DNA of 64,000 bases from Liopterus haemorrhoidalis (taxonomy: Eukaryota; Arthropoda; Insecta; Coleoptera; Dytiscidae): the NCBI GenBank assembly GCA_963971575.1, contig OZ020618.1, positions 34,202,731 through 34,266,730 of the forward strand, written 5' to 3'. Position 1 is the first letter of the stretch; each line of letters starts with the position of its first letter. This document shows, piece after piece, positions 10,552 to 20,889 of this stretch. The position numbers were made by a program, and so were the translations under genes. The notes under the pieces were generated by a model. That model was given only the letters and a program-made list of their open reading frames with translations, was not told the DNA's origin and ran no database searches.

Positions 10552-10844
10552 CTAATCGTCGTAATGAGGTTTTAAATCCTTAGCATGCCAAACGCCCATA
10601 CTTTTTCCAGCGTCGTTAGCCAATTCGTATGTCCATAAGGATAGCTTCTTCATTATTCTAAACGGTCCAATATATTTTGGAGCCAAGGTTGCGCTAAAAT
10701 TCTTTGATGCGTCCGATAGAACATAATTTCGTCGCCAAACTTTGTCCTGTACTTCATATCGAACATCTCTTCTTCTCAAGTCATAGTGACGGTTATTAGC
10801 TTCCGACACATGTCGTAGTCTTTCTCTGGCTTGATTATAAATAA
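10552..10844 (-). pseudogene. pol: Gypsy integrase C-terminal fragment
   Basis: Reading on the minus strand from about 10840: NQARERLRHVSEANNRHYD, then DKVWRRNYVLSD and ATLAPKYIGPFRIMKKL, then WHAKDLKPHYDD. This is the end of a Gypsy integrase, where a chromodomain-like or SH3-like DNA-binding fold follows the catalytic core. The DDE core, RNase H and the second half of RT that should precede it are absent; the Penelope-like fragment occupies that place. The natural stop is about 60 bp before the polypurine tract, so there is no env gene. Confidence 0.85.
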
Positions 10845-10927
10845 ATATATAGGTATTTTCTTGGGTTTCGGTCGATAATTAAAAGCAAATTTAGTCAAAT
10901 ATTTAAAAAGATTTATTGACTTGCTAA

Positions 10928-10960
10928 CTAGTTTCGGTTCTATCTGAACCATTCTCAAAG
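10928..10960 (-). ncRNA. Candidate degenerate hammerhead-ribozyme motif of the Penelope-like element
   Basis: On the minus strand CTTTGAGAATGGTTCAGATA is followed by GAACCGAAACTAG. The GGTTC/GAACC stem with an AGATA loop is followed by GAAAC, as stem II and the GAAA box of a hammerhead. The upstream box reads TTGAGAA instead of CTGANGA. Penelope-like elements are known to carry hammerheads in their terminal repeats. Whether this one folds or cleaves is not established; stems I and III were not confirmed. Confidence 0.35.
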
Positions 10961-11266
10961 CCTAAAAATAAGTACATGTATGTTAAAATAAATTACATAA
11001 AGTAAATATAAAATTAATAATAAATAAATAAAATATAAAATTAAAAATTATTACACTTACTTGCAAAGATATTATAAAAATCAGAGTTAAAATTATAAAA
11101 TTTGAAACATATTAAAATTTTTTAAGTTAACGGATAAAATTTTCTCCTTATCTTCTACAGGTTGCGACACAAATACGTTACACGTCAACTAAGTTAAAAA
11201 GATTTTTAAAAAAATAGAATTACCGTAATTTCTAATTGAAGTTAGTTATAAAATTAATAGATGGAG

Positions 11267-12030
11267 CTATTTTATTTTTTTTATAAGATTATAATAAATT
11301 TTGCTTAAATTATCTATATCAGTTTTAGCATTAATATTACAATTGTCTTTTTTAATATAAATCATTTCTAATAATAATATTTTAGTTAAATTTTGTTCAA
11401 CATTCAGTATTGTTGTATTAGGAAAGTCAAATTGATGTTTTAGATTGTTGGCATGTTCTACAATAGAGTTGTTACTTTTGTTATTGTTAATTTTATTTTT
11501 ACTAATGTTGTTCTCGTGTTCTTTTAGTCTTGTTTTTAAATACGGTTTACTCTGACCAACATATTTGGCTTCACAATTTTTACATGGTATGCAGTATATA
11601 ATATTAGATTTTTGTTCTTTCTTGTCTCTGTCTTTTAATGTACTGTGTAAATTATTGATAGTTTTGAAATTTTTTGTAGCTATATTAATATTTTCATTAG
11701 TTAACATTTTTTTTAATTGTTCAGATAAGTTCGGTATGTGAGGAATGGAAAAATAAGTCTATTTTGTTATGTTATCTGGATTATTTGTTTTTTCTTTTGA
11801 ACTACTATTGTATAAAATTCTGTTTATAATACGTTTAGGGAAATTATTTTTAATTAAACTATTTTTAATATTATTTTTTATTTTGTCATGGAAATCTATA
11901 TGACTTAAATTAAGAGCTCTATATTTTAGATTTAATGCTGTATTAATTTTTTGTTTTAAAGGGTGTTTGGAATTAAAATTTATATATCTGTCTGATTTAC
12001 TTGGTTTTCTGTACCACTCTGTAATTATTT
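11267..12030 (-). pseudogene. Penelope-like RT C-terminus plus GIY-YIG endonuclease
   Basis: From about 12000 the minus strand encodes WYRKPSKSDRYINFNSKHPL and LSHIDFHDKIKNNIK, the conserved end of Penelope-like reverse transcriptases. After one in-frame TAG near 11760 the same frame continues into a 146-residue open segment. There, NIIYCIPCKNCEAKYVGQSK carries the GIY...YIG signature with a flanking CxxC, TRLKEHE gives the conserved R/H/E, and LLLEMIYI supplies the downstream catalytic glutamate. The endonuclease nicks target DNA for priming in this class. The copy is inactive because RT is truncated and a stop is present, but the endonuclease itself looks preserved. Confidence 0.85.
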
Positions 12031-12040
12031 TTCCATTCTG

Positions 12041-13128
12041 TGTTCTAAGTATTTAAACACGTATGGCTCCAATTCAGGTCCTAAAACCTTATCAATGAAC
12101 TTTTGAAAAGTCGCGGGTGCACTATGCAGTCCAAAAGCAAGTCTTTTAAACTGCCAAAGTCCTCTTCCAGGTACGGTAAACGCGGTAAACTTTTTGGAGT
12201 CCTCTGATAACGGAATGTTCCAATAAGCGGATTTTATATCTAAACTTGAAATAAATTTCGCGTTCTTCAGTCTGTCAAGAATACTGGAAATATATGGTAA
12301 TGGATAAGCATCTCTATGAGTCACTGCGTTGACTTTTCTAAAATCTACGCAAAAACGCCAGCTACTATCTTTTTTTCACACCATTAATATGGGCGAGGCC
12401 CAATCTGAGTTAGACCTCTCGATCACATCTTCTGTTTCCATTTCCGTTAGCTGTTTGTCAATCTTTCGTTGTAACACCGGTGAAACTGGGTAATAACGCT
12501 GTTTTATAGGTGGTTGATTTGGATCTATTAATCGGATATGATGCTCTACACCTTGTGCACGGCCAACTTTTGTTCCCATCCTTTTAAAATATTTATCGAC
12601 CAGTCCATTAATACGAGTACGTTGAGATTGTTCGAGATTAAGTAAACTAAAATCTATAGTAGACAGCTCTGTACTATCATTTCGGCTAAATTTCCATCTA
12701 CCACTTCTCAAATCTGGGACTATACCTAACTGCCGAAAGAAATCTACACCTAAAATTAGTGTATGAGATACGTCAAGAACAACGATTGCTTCAATCCATT
12801 CGGTATGACCTTCAACACTAATTGGCAATTGAATAATACCCAGGGCAGTATGCTTTTGCCCATTAGCAACTGTACAAATTGTTTGTTGCCTCTTTTCCAA
12901 ACAAAATCCTAAAGGTTTCAAAATTTGCCAACCTGCTTTCCCAACAATAGTTCTAGAAGCCCCAGTATCCAATAAACCTAACAACGTATTTCCTAAAATG
13001 TTTATTTCTAAATGTGGTCTTTCGTCATCACGGGAATGAGCCAATATAAAATCTAGGATCGGATTTACAACTTTCGCGACAGCTGGTGCCCGATCAATCA
13101 CTTGCTGCGCTTCTCGTTTTCCGAATCA
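12041..13128 (-). pseudogene. pol: Gypsy pol: aspartic protease and RT N-terminal half, truncated
   Basis: The frame opens after a TGA just upstream of the gag stop and reads through VIDRAPAVAKVV. The protease signature is LLDTGASRTIVG (about residues 45-60). RT begins with IKQRYYPVSPVLQRKIDKQL and WASPILMV; an in-frame TGA (about 12375) then interrupts it before KKDSSWRFCVDFRKVNAVTH. It continues with FISSLDIKSAYWNIPL and the SAPATFQKFIDKVL box, and stops at EPYVFKYL, immediately before the expected YLDD catalytic pair. The only initiator-like codon at the pol start is GTG, so expression probably depended on -1 frameshifting from gag. The stop and truncation make it inactive. Confidence 0.9.
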
Positions 13129-14150
13129 TTACAACGCTGACATGTCCGTTTCGTCACACCTGGAGTATTACAATTAAAACAACGCTTAACTAACTTCTCC
13201 TTACATTCTCTAACTAAATGTCCTACCTTGCCACAATTGAAACAGTTGAACGGTTTACGCGATGGTCGTTCTAATGCCCGATTTTCTGGTCTTTCTGTTT
13301 TATCCTGGGAAATTTCAGTCACATACGCAAGATCAGGTTCTAAAATTTCTTTCTTAGTAGATGTTCCAAGTGTACTAATATGTTTTTCTACAGTTTCGTA
13401 TTTTCGACAAATTTTATCCAACTCTGCTACACTATTTGTAATTCTTGCTACAAGATGTCGTTGTAAATGTGGAACCAGTCCTCTTCTAATTAGTCGTATA
13501 ATTTCTTTTTCTTCTGGCTTATCAATTAAACGATTGAATAGCCCTATCATCTTTGCAATGTAAATCGACACCGGTTCATTGCGACCTTGTATTCGGTTAC
13601 GAATGGTATCCCATAATTCATCTTCGTAATCTGTCGGAAGAAATGTAGTTTTCAATCCAAAGACCAGTTCTTGCCAAGAGGAAAATTCAGTTTTCTTTGA
13701 CCTGAACCAAGTCAAGGCATCCTTTTTTAATAGATCTACGGCTGATTCAAATAGCTGCTGTTCATCAACTCCGCGAGCTTGGCTCATTTCTTGGACTCGT
13801 TCCAAAAAATTAGATAGCCCTGGACCACCATCATATGTCAAATTCCATTTGTGAACTGGATAGTAATGAATTTTCTTTTGTTGGTTATTCAACACAGAAG
13901 TCGTTAGTTTTTCTAATACTGCAGCCAAATTCGAATCAAGTTTATCCTCATTTGAAGAAGATTTCTTTTCTACATAATTATCGTCTTCCGTTGATTCATT
14001 TCCTGTATCTATTTGTTCGTCTGTAAGTGACTTTTCATATTGCGCAAAAAGCTGATTCGATGCTTGTGAAGTGAACTTTTCCTGAACAGACTTAAGTAGA
14101 TTTTCACTTTTCGTAACCAAAACCTCAATATCACCTATTCGTTCTTCCAT
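13098..14150 (-). CDS. gag: Gypsy Gag polyprotein
   Basis: 350 residues from an ATG following a 770-bp leader. An acidic, coiled-coil-like N-terminus (to about residue 90) precedes the capsid core, with NLTYDGGPGLSNFLERVQEM, LTWFRSKK and FLPTDYEDELWDTIRNRIQG typical of the Retrotrans_gag domain (about 105-240). A CCHC zinc knuckle follows (CFNCGKVGHLVREC), with a second, degenerate Cys cluster CFNCNTPGVTKRTC that lacks the histidine. Gag would assemble the cytoplasmic particle and bind element RNA. The stop codon overlaps the pol frame, and GGAAAAC lies 18 bp before it. This copy is intact and nearly identical to the truncated left copy, so it is young. Confidence 0.9.
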   Translation of the reverse strand: MEERIGDIEVLVTKSENLLKSVQEKFTSQASNQLFAQYEKSLTDEQIDTGNESTEDDNYVEKKSSSNEDKLDSNLAAVLEKLTTSVLNNQQKKIHYYPVHKWNLTYDGGPGLSNFLERVQEMSQARGVDEQQLFESAVDLLKKDALTWFRSKKTEFSSWQELVFGLKTTFLPTDYEDELWDTIRNRIQGRNEPVSIYIAKMIGLFNRLIDKPEEKEIIRLIRRGLVPHLQRHLVARITNSVAELDKICRKYETVEKHISTLGTSTKKEILEPDLAYVTEISQDKTERPENRALERPSRKPFNCFNCGKVGHLVRECKEKLVKRCFNCNTPGVTKRTCQRCNDSENEKRSK

Positions 14151-14922
14151 GCGTATTCTTTTAAGACGTAGGTATACATGATTAAGTCTAGAGGTTATCT
14201 TTTGAAATTCTTTTTGATAATTACCTATCTCGAAATTTTCAACTTTCCCTTCAAGCTCAACTATTTTTTTGTTGCAAATTTCTATTTCCTTACTTGGATC
14301 TAGTGAGATCTAGTGAGTTGTTTTAATTGCAGTCAAATCTTCCTTAAGTAGAGTCTTAAGCTTACGACGAGATCCTGTTAAAGTAGGCGGTACACTTTGA
14401 CCTCTAATTATTAGTTCCTATGACACCTCATCCCAGAAAAGATATGTTGGATCTATTTTATCCTCCATCATTATGATTATTATTAACAAATTAAAATAAA
14501 CGAGAAAATATTTTACACGCTACACTTAAATCACGAAACTAATTACTACAACTTCTATTCTCTAACACATCTATACGAACAGATCAAACAATTGTATTTA
14601 AATAAAATATTTGCGAATATGCACACTCGAATATGTTTCCGTATCAATAACTATCAATTATTTAAATATTTCTATTATTTGTTAACAAGCAACACAAAAC
14701 AAAAATTCGAGAAATATTAGAGAAGACTTCGTCACATATAATATTTTAGAAGTTTATTTTTATTATTCTTAAATTGTTAATTGTCAATTTTTTTTAAATT
14801 GACAATACCTGTAAAGCAAGAACCAGATCTCGAATAAATATAACCCGTTAAAATTATCAAATTTTACGCAATATAACAAAGTTAAGCTAATTTTTCAAAG
14901 TTTGCCAAAATTAATTAAGCTT

Positions 14923-14940
14923 GCCCCACGTTGGGCGCCA
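14923..14940 (-). promoter_or_regulatory. Primer binding site for tRNA-Lys(CUU), right unit
   Basis: Same 18-nt sequence as at 5832-5849, 5 bp from the LTR edge at 14946. The leader between it and gag (14151-14922) matches the left copy. Confidence 0.85.
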
Positions 14941-14945
14941 AAAAT

Positions 14946-15770
14946 TGTCACGGTTCCTGGGAAATATTTAAATTTTATCAATTTCCCTTAGAAAATCAAA
15001 CGAGGAATAATTGAATTTCTAGATGTTGCTTTTCCTTGGTGCCACTAACCCAGTACGAGGTTTGAGACTTGGCGGGTGTGGGGTGAAACTATCAAGGTCT
15101 AATTTATTTTAGGGCGCCATTCCTCTAACCAAAGAAAAGTGGGAGAACTTTAGATACAATAATAAAAACAAAATATACTAAAATTGAAATTTTGAATGAT
15201 GGGGTAATTTATTTCCACGGCCAATTATTGTAACATATTTACAGAAATAAATTTAGTATAAATAAAATAACTAATGTAAATTTGTGGCCACAATTAAAGC
15301 TACCGCAATTTACAATAAGAAAAACTTAAAACTAACTTAACTAAGATACGTTACAATAATCGGGATAACTTGATAAATTTTGAGAAGAAGAATTCCAAAT
15401 AGACCAATACGTTAGACCAAATACGTCATCCAAATTCCTCAAATTAAATTTTGCTGTTTGGGTTCCAGAAATAAAATAACTGTATATAACCAATACCAAA
15501 AACGCTGTAATTAGGAAAAATTAATTAGTTAAACGTAATATTATTTATGAAAATATAATATTACGAAAATGGCTTATTCGTTTGACAATACGGCGTTTAT
15601 TACAATTATATATTTTTTATTTAAAATGGGGATAATTTCCGTCTTACGGCTTGTAATATTAATTATAAACTTCGCACAATGCGGCTGAATCAATTTATAA
15701 AAGTTCCTTCTAAATAGGCAATCTTTTCTTCAAAATTTCATAGATTCAGTTTTTCTTTAATAATTAATAT
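14946..15770 (-). repeat. Gypsy 5' LTR, truncated at its outer end
   Basis: It matches the middle LTR from TGTCACGG to taattaatat and then stops. About 140 bp of the outer (U3) end, including the terminal TG, are missing, and the hAT-like MITE begins at the next base. It contains the unoccupied Helitron site at 15227/15228 (A|T). Confidence 0.9.
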
Positions 15771-16009
15771 CAGAGCCGTAAGTAAAGGGGGGGGCGGAGG
15801 GGGCGACAGCCCCTATCGACTAAGGAAAAGGGCGCCACATTGCGAAGGTGAGGATCTTTTTTTTTTTGCTCATCACTTGGATTTTGGGAGGTGAGGATCT
15901 TTTTTTTTGCTCTTCACTTGGATTTTGGGAAGTGAGGACCACCTTTTTTTGCCAAGGGCGCCAAAACACAGTTTTGCCCCTAGCGCAAGTTTTCCTTACT
16001 GCGGCTCTG
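15771..16009. mobile_element. hAT-like MITE with CAGAGCCG ends
   Basis: A 239-bp element with ends CAGAGCCGTAAGTAAAGG and, inverted, CAGAGCCGCAGTAAGGAA, so the TIR is 8 bp perfect and continues imperfectly. Inside are two and a half copies of a roughly 45-bp unit (gtgaggatctttttttttt...cacttggattttggg) and a G-rich tract. The flanks (attaatat and agtgtact) do not match as an 8-bp duplication, probably because the left side was rearranged with the LTR truncation. Confidence 0.65.
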
Positions 16010-16010
16010 A

Positions 16011-16728
16011 GTGTACTCTACTGACATGCTTTGTTCAAACTGCACCAAGGTTATCAGTGATAACGAACCGGCAGTAGCGTGTCATGCTTGCAAATTTGCA
16101 GTACATGTTACCTGTACTGATTTAACGGCTGATGACTTGACGTCCGTCGCATTACTCGACAAGCATCTAAAAACCTACGAATGCTCTGTAATACTTGTAA
16201 TGAGCGTTGTCTTCAGTTTGCTGATTTAAAACAATTTATCACGGTCAAAATGGCTAAAATTGAAGAAAAAAAATCATCTGTTAATGAAATTCATCCTACT
16301 GTGTGTTAAAATATTTTAAGGGAAATTCGTGATCGTATGTACAGAGAAAAAAACGTAATTATCTACGGAGTTCCTGAAAATCCAGGCAATAATCTGATGT
16401 GGCTAGAGTTAATGCAATAATAAATGTTGTTACTAACAATAATAATGTTGTTGCTAGTTCTGTCAGGCGCTTGGGAAGGAATTTAAACTCTGATCCGAAC
16501 AAATCGAGGCCACTGAGCGTAGTTCTACCTAATGCAATCAATGCTAAGACTATACTAAAAAATAAGACAAAACTTATTGGAACCAAATTTGATAGAATTA
16601 AAATCTATGATGACCGAACACCGAAGCAAATTGAGTATTTACAGTACTTAAGAAAGGAACTGGAAAACAGAACTTCTAATGGAGAAATAATCTTACCATT
16701 AAATTTATTAAAGGAGTTCCTTCAATAA
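16011..16728 (+). pseudogene. LINE-3 ORF1 with PHD-like finger, broken
   Basis: The frame begins with a Cys/His finger, MLCSNCTKVISDNEPAVACH followed by ACKFAVHVTCTDLT, as in the PHD-type ORF1 proteins of jockey/CR1-like LINEs. Near 16180 the frame shifts inside the last Cys pair. A coiled-coil remnant and NVIIYGVPENPGNN follow, then a 109-residue open stretch from 16399 (ARVNAIINVV, SVRRLGRNL, RPLSVVLPNA), which is the RNA-binding C-terminal part. The protein would coat element RNA. Several frameshifts and stops make it a relic. Confidence 0.75.
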
Positions 16729-16789
16729 TTACTCAACATGTGTCAAAAAACAATTAGAACTGGTTAGACTATTATCCTATTACACTAAT

Positions 16790-19339
16790 TTAGGTTCGCT
16801 TGTGGCTAAATTTAATGAGTTTGTTACATATATTGTTGCGTCCTTGCTGCATATTGGTATCTGAGACTTGGCTGTCCCCATCTATTACAGATTCACTTGT
16901 CTCATTACCGTGCTACACAATATTTCGTCACGACAGATTGACTAAGAAGGGAGGTGGTGTCTGCATTTACCTATCTATAGCTATTTTTCTCTATACAAGT
17001 GCTAGACATCTCTATTCCCAACGTTGAATCTCTTTGGCTCTAAATTTCGCTGTATGGTGAAATGTTTTTACTGTCATGTATTTATAGAGAACCTCAAACT
17101 GCTCTTAATGTAGACAAAATAATTTGCGAGACCATATCACAAATGGCAGATAAATACCCAAACATTATGATTATTGGCGATTTTAACTTACCAGATTTTA
17201 TTAAATCGGACAATCTTAGTGGCGATAATTCCACCACTTTATTCAGGCAGACTTTTCTTGATGCCAATTTAGATCAACTTATCGATAAACCTACACGATT
17301 CAGAGTCAATCAAATACTATCAACTTTAGACTTATTGCTTTGTAGTAATAATAATCTTTTTACTGACATTAAATATTTATCACCTGTTGGACGTTCCGAC
17401 CATGCTCAATTACCTGCTACGCTACAGATAATGAAGAATAGGTCCATTAAGATTCCGCGAACTAATATATGCAAATCTAATTTTGATGCCATATCTGACG
17501 AACTGTTCGATCTAGTCTGGTCTAATTTAAATCTTCTTAACAGCATTGAAGAACAATGGCAAGACATCTTTACCAGAGTAAACAGTGTAATTAAACATAA
17601 CACTCCTGCATGTACCAGAAAATCACTTCATCAGCCTTGGTTTATTATATATATATGTAGATTATTTCCACTGCTTAAAAGGATTTTTTTTTTATGGAAA
17701 TGCTACAAAAAGTGTAAGTACTGTTGATTACATATCGCACCGTAAAATATTTAACAAGTTAACTGCTGAACTTAGAGCTGCTCGTACTGAATATGGAAAT
17801 AAACTTCTCAACAATGGACCTAAGGCCTTTACAGTTACATAAATAAAAAACTTGTATCTAAAGTACCAACACCTATACTTAAGAATGATAATAACTCGAT
17901 ATGCAGTGAACCAAGTATAGTTGCCGAGATATTGGCAAAACAATTTTTATCAGCATATACAATAGAACCTGACACGCCTCTTCCAACATTGGACCCCGCC
18001 ACTAGAATTGCCGATGAAATCACTTCTGTTGAGTTATCACCTAATCTTATTTTAAGCAAACTGGCTTCCTTAAAGGAATCTTCAAATTTGACATCTGATA
18101 TGATACCGTCCGTTGTGCTAATCAAATGTAAAGATGCATTAGCTGAACCTATTTACCATTTATGTAAAATTTCTTTGGAGACGGTAACCTTGACATCATC
18201 GTGGCGCAAATCATATGTCACAACAATCTTCAAGAAAAGAGACAAATAGATAGCTTCTAACTACCGGCCTATCAGCGTGAGTTCTAATGTGAGGAAGATA
18301 TTAGAACGCATTATTGTCAAGTCTCTTCAAAAGTTTCTTTCTGAAAATGGTGTAATACTCAACGAACATCATGGGTTCCTGCCTGGCCGATCAGTGACCA
18401 CTAATTTGCTTAACGCTACATATTACTGGATAACATCTATTAATGTGGGACGTTTTAGTTGATGTCATTTATCTGGATTTTTGTAGGGCATTTGATAAAG
18501 TAGCTATAAAAAGACTCCTGCTCAAACTGGAACACTATGGGGTTCGTGGAAAACTGCTGAAATGGATCAGAGCATTTTTAACCGACTTAACCTTTCAAGT
18601 GAAAATTGCTGATCATGTTTCGTAACAATATCCTGTGTTAAGTGGGGGTCCACAAGGTTCGGTGCTCGGTCCTCTTCTTTTCTTAGTGTTCACAATTGAC
18701 CTTATTCAGTCTATATCTTCTCCGAAACTATTTTTTGCTGATAATGGGAATTTTTTTAATGACTCGATCTGCAACTACCATTTGATTCAAGCTGATTTGG
18801 ATAATATGAACGAGTGGACAAAATTCTAGCTAATCCCTTTAAATGAGGACAAAACTGTTGTCCTGCACATTGGCACCAAAAATCCCCGAAAACTATACCT
18901 AATCAATAACCGATATATTAAATCAGTTGATGAACACGTTGACTTGGGTATTACTATCACTTCTGACCTTGGATGGACGAAACAAGTAACAAAATCTGTT
19001 AGAAAAGCTAACTCTATGTTGTTTTTGATAAGGAAAGCTTTCTACCGGCCAACCCCCAGGATGTTACTACCCTATACTACCCTATACAAGACCTACATTC
19101 GGCCTCATCTTGAGTTTGCGATACCAGCGTGGTCTCCGTTATTAGTGCACGACATTCAGTTGCTGGAATCTGTTCAAAGACGCGATACTCGTCTTCCTCT
19201 AGGCTTTGGTTTTCTACCATATGAAGAACGTTTGAGACAGTTAAAATTGACCACCCTGAAAGCGCGACGTGAACGTGGTGATTTAAGGTGGCGTGTCGAA
19301 GCCTATCTTGTCATAACATCCGCGGCCCGGTGTCCGTAG
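16790..19339 (+). pseudogene. LINE-3 ORF2 (endonuclease plus RT), decayed
   Basis: Pieces in three frames give a complete LINE order. The endonuclease is seen as LVSETWLSPSITDSL, KKGGGVCIYLS, IMIIGDFNLPDF and VGRSDHAQLP. RT is seen as NYRPISVSSNVRKILERI, HHGFLPGRSVTTNLL, DVIYLDFCRAFDKV and SGGPQGSVLGPLLFLV, with thumb motifs VDLGITITSDLGWTKQV and RPHLEFAIPAWSP. The catalytic box reads FADN instead of FADD, so the polymerase would be dead even if the frame were restored. At least six frame breaks are present. The 3' end near 19340 is undefined. Confidence 0.85.
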
Positions 19340-19748
19340 GCGCCACTAGTCAAACTTAGAGAGAGATAGTTAGCTCGAATATTTGCCAAAACAGCTATCA
19401 AAACTTGCTTCTAAGCAGATAACAGGTTGATGTGTATTTTGAAATTTAAATCGCATATACAAAATACTTGTATTGTCAATACGCTACATATTAAAGTCAG
19501 CATAGCAAATACCGTATTTTTTATATGCCACTCAGACGTAGACCTTTATCCAAAAGTCACAACCGAACTAAAAAAGCGAAATGTCAAGATCCTCCATATT
19601 TAGTAAATAACAAAATAGCTATCGCTGGTGAACTTCAATCATAATTGTTACATTTAGGGGCAGACTTAAATTTAAAAATAAAATTACCTAAGATTTTAGC
19701 ATAGTCAATGGCGAGTCGGTACAATAACAAAATAATTAATATTATTAA
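19340..19748. other. Intergenic stretch after LINE-3
   Basis: AT-rich, probably LINE-3 3' UTR. A 38-residue frame at 19528-19644 (MPLRRRPLSKSHNRTKKAKC...) is basic and not recognised. The TTAA at 19745-19748 is the left target site of the next element. Confidence 0.4.
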
Positions 19749-20792
19749 CACGTTGACTGCCACGGGTATTATTTGAAAAGGGTCCCTCGGGCCAGACTAT
19801 TAAGAAATAATTGTATAAGAATTACATTTTTTAATTTTGAACACTGTTAAGTCTTTCTATAAAATAAAAATTCGTCGGCTAAGTTGCTACTAGTGTTTCT
19901 TCTCGAGAATTCTTTCTCGAGAATTTCTCGAGAAAAAGTTATAATTCTCATTTTTTATTTCTCGAGAAATGTAAAAAAAAATTCTCGAGAAATGTAAATT
20001 TTTCTCGACGCCACGTTAAACGCATAGTGCTTTTAAAAAACTATTTAAAAAAAATATAATGTTTAGTGAGTCACTGATTATAATTTAATTTTGATAAAAT
20101 TTGTTTTCTGTCTCCCGCAATGCAACTGTGGCAACACATAAGATGCGATTTATAATATTTAGCTAATTAGCATGTATTATTACAATATTTTATTTTAATT
20201 TAATGTATTATCTATTATAAACAATTACATTTCATTTTTTGTTCAGTTTAAAACTGTTATATAAAAGATTACCTACAAGATAAATAAAATAATTATTACT
20301 ATTATTATTAATTTCATAATTTTTTGAAAATGTCTCTATACATATGTATTTTCAATTAATATGCAATTACGTGCCATTTTCGTAATCATTTTTAAAGCCC
20401 CGGTTATCCATTTGTTCTAATGTTATTTAAATGAATACTTTAGTACTTTAAAGTTGACTATAATTTTAACACTTTTATCCTCTCAAATATTTTCAATATT
20501 AAAAACAGATATATATTCTAATAATTATTTTTCTCGAGAATTCTCGAGAAAATAAGTCTAATTATTCATTTCTCGAGAAATGAAAATTGTCGAGAAATCA
20601 GAAACACTAGTTGCTACGTGTGTTACTTCACGCCACACCAACCATCCTTCCCTAAAAAAACTATGCTAAACTTGCACTGGTAGCATACACAAGCCTAGAA
20701 CGAGATTATTATTTGTGTATACAAAATGATATACGCGGGATACTGGACCCAACAAGTGTGTATCAGTTTTGATACACATGGCAGTCAACGTG
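19749..20792. mobile_element. piggyBac-like MITE (CACGTTGACTGCCA TIRs, TTAA sites)
   Basis: Perfect 14-bp inverted ends CACGTTGACTGCCA, continuing imperfectly as YGKGTAT, flanked on both sides by TTAA (19745-19748 and 20793-20796). TTAA target duplication is the hallmark of piggyBac-type insertion. The element is 1044 bp, but 719 bp of this plus an 8-bp duplication belong to a nested hAT-type element, so the original was about 320 bp. No transposase frame. Confidence 0.85.
19891..20609. mobile_element. hAT-type MITE nested in the piggyBac-like MITE
   Basis: 719 bp with perfect 10-bp ends TAGTGTTTCT and AGAAACACTA and an exact 8-bp target duplication GTTGCTAC at 19883-19890 and 20610-20617. 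Both end regions are packed with the palindrome TTCTCGAGAA or variants (four to five at the left, three to four at the right), a likely transposase-binding subterminal repeat as is common in hAT elements. The middle is plain AT-rich sequence without an ORF. Confidence 0.9.
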
Positions 20793-20889
20793 TTAAAAAA
20801 AATTAGACATATATATATTGACATAATTAATATAGATATGTATGCATATTAATAATATTAGTGAAAGTATATATAAAATTAGTGGAAAA

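Larger units (their letters stand above)
10845..12040 (-). mobile_element. Penelope-like element fragment within Gypsy pol
   Basis: This 1.2-kb stretch contains the C-terminal part of a Penelope-like RT and a GIY-YIG endonuclease, followed by about 420 bp of AT-rich 3' sequence. It lies between Gypsy RT (...EPYVFKYL) and the Gypsy integrase tail (NQARERL...), and roughly 2 kb of Gypsy pol is missing at the same place. Either the insertion was accompanied by a deletion, or a deletion followed it. Its 3' region ends with a short structure resembling a hammerhead core. No target duplication could be identified. Confidence 0.8.
4166..15770 (-). mobile_element. Gypsy-type LTR retrotransposon cluster, LTR-internal-LTR-internal-LTR
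   Basis: Three LTR segments (4166-4272, 5855-10483, 14946-15770) alternate with two internal regions, all on the minus strand. The right unit has leader, gag, protease/RT, integrase tail and polypurine tract. The left unit keeps only the leader and part of gag; a deletion joins LTR sequence to the middle of gag with about 2 bp of shared sequence (AG). The two copies of leader plus gag are almost identical: the only coding change I see is H versus Q in DEHQLF/DEQQLF. Such shared-LTR tandems are usually explained by recombination between elements or LTRs. The tRNA-Lys primer site and gag/pol layout fit Gypsy; the clade is not determined. Confidence 0.85.
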
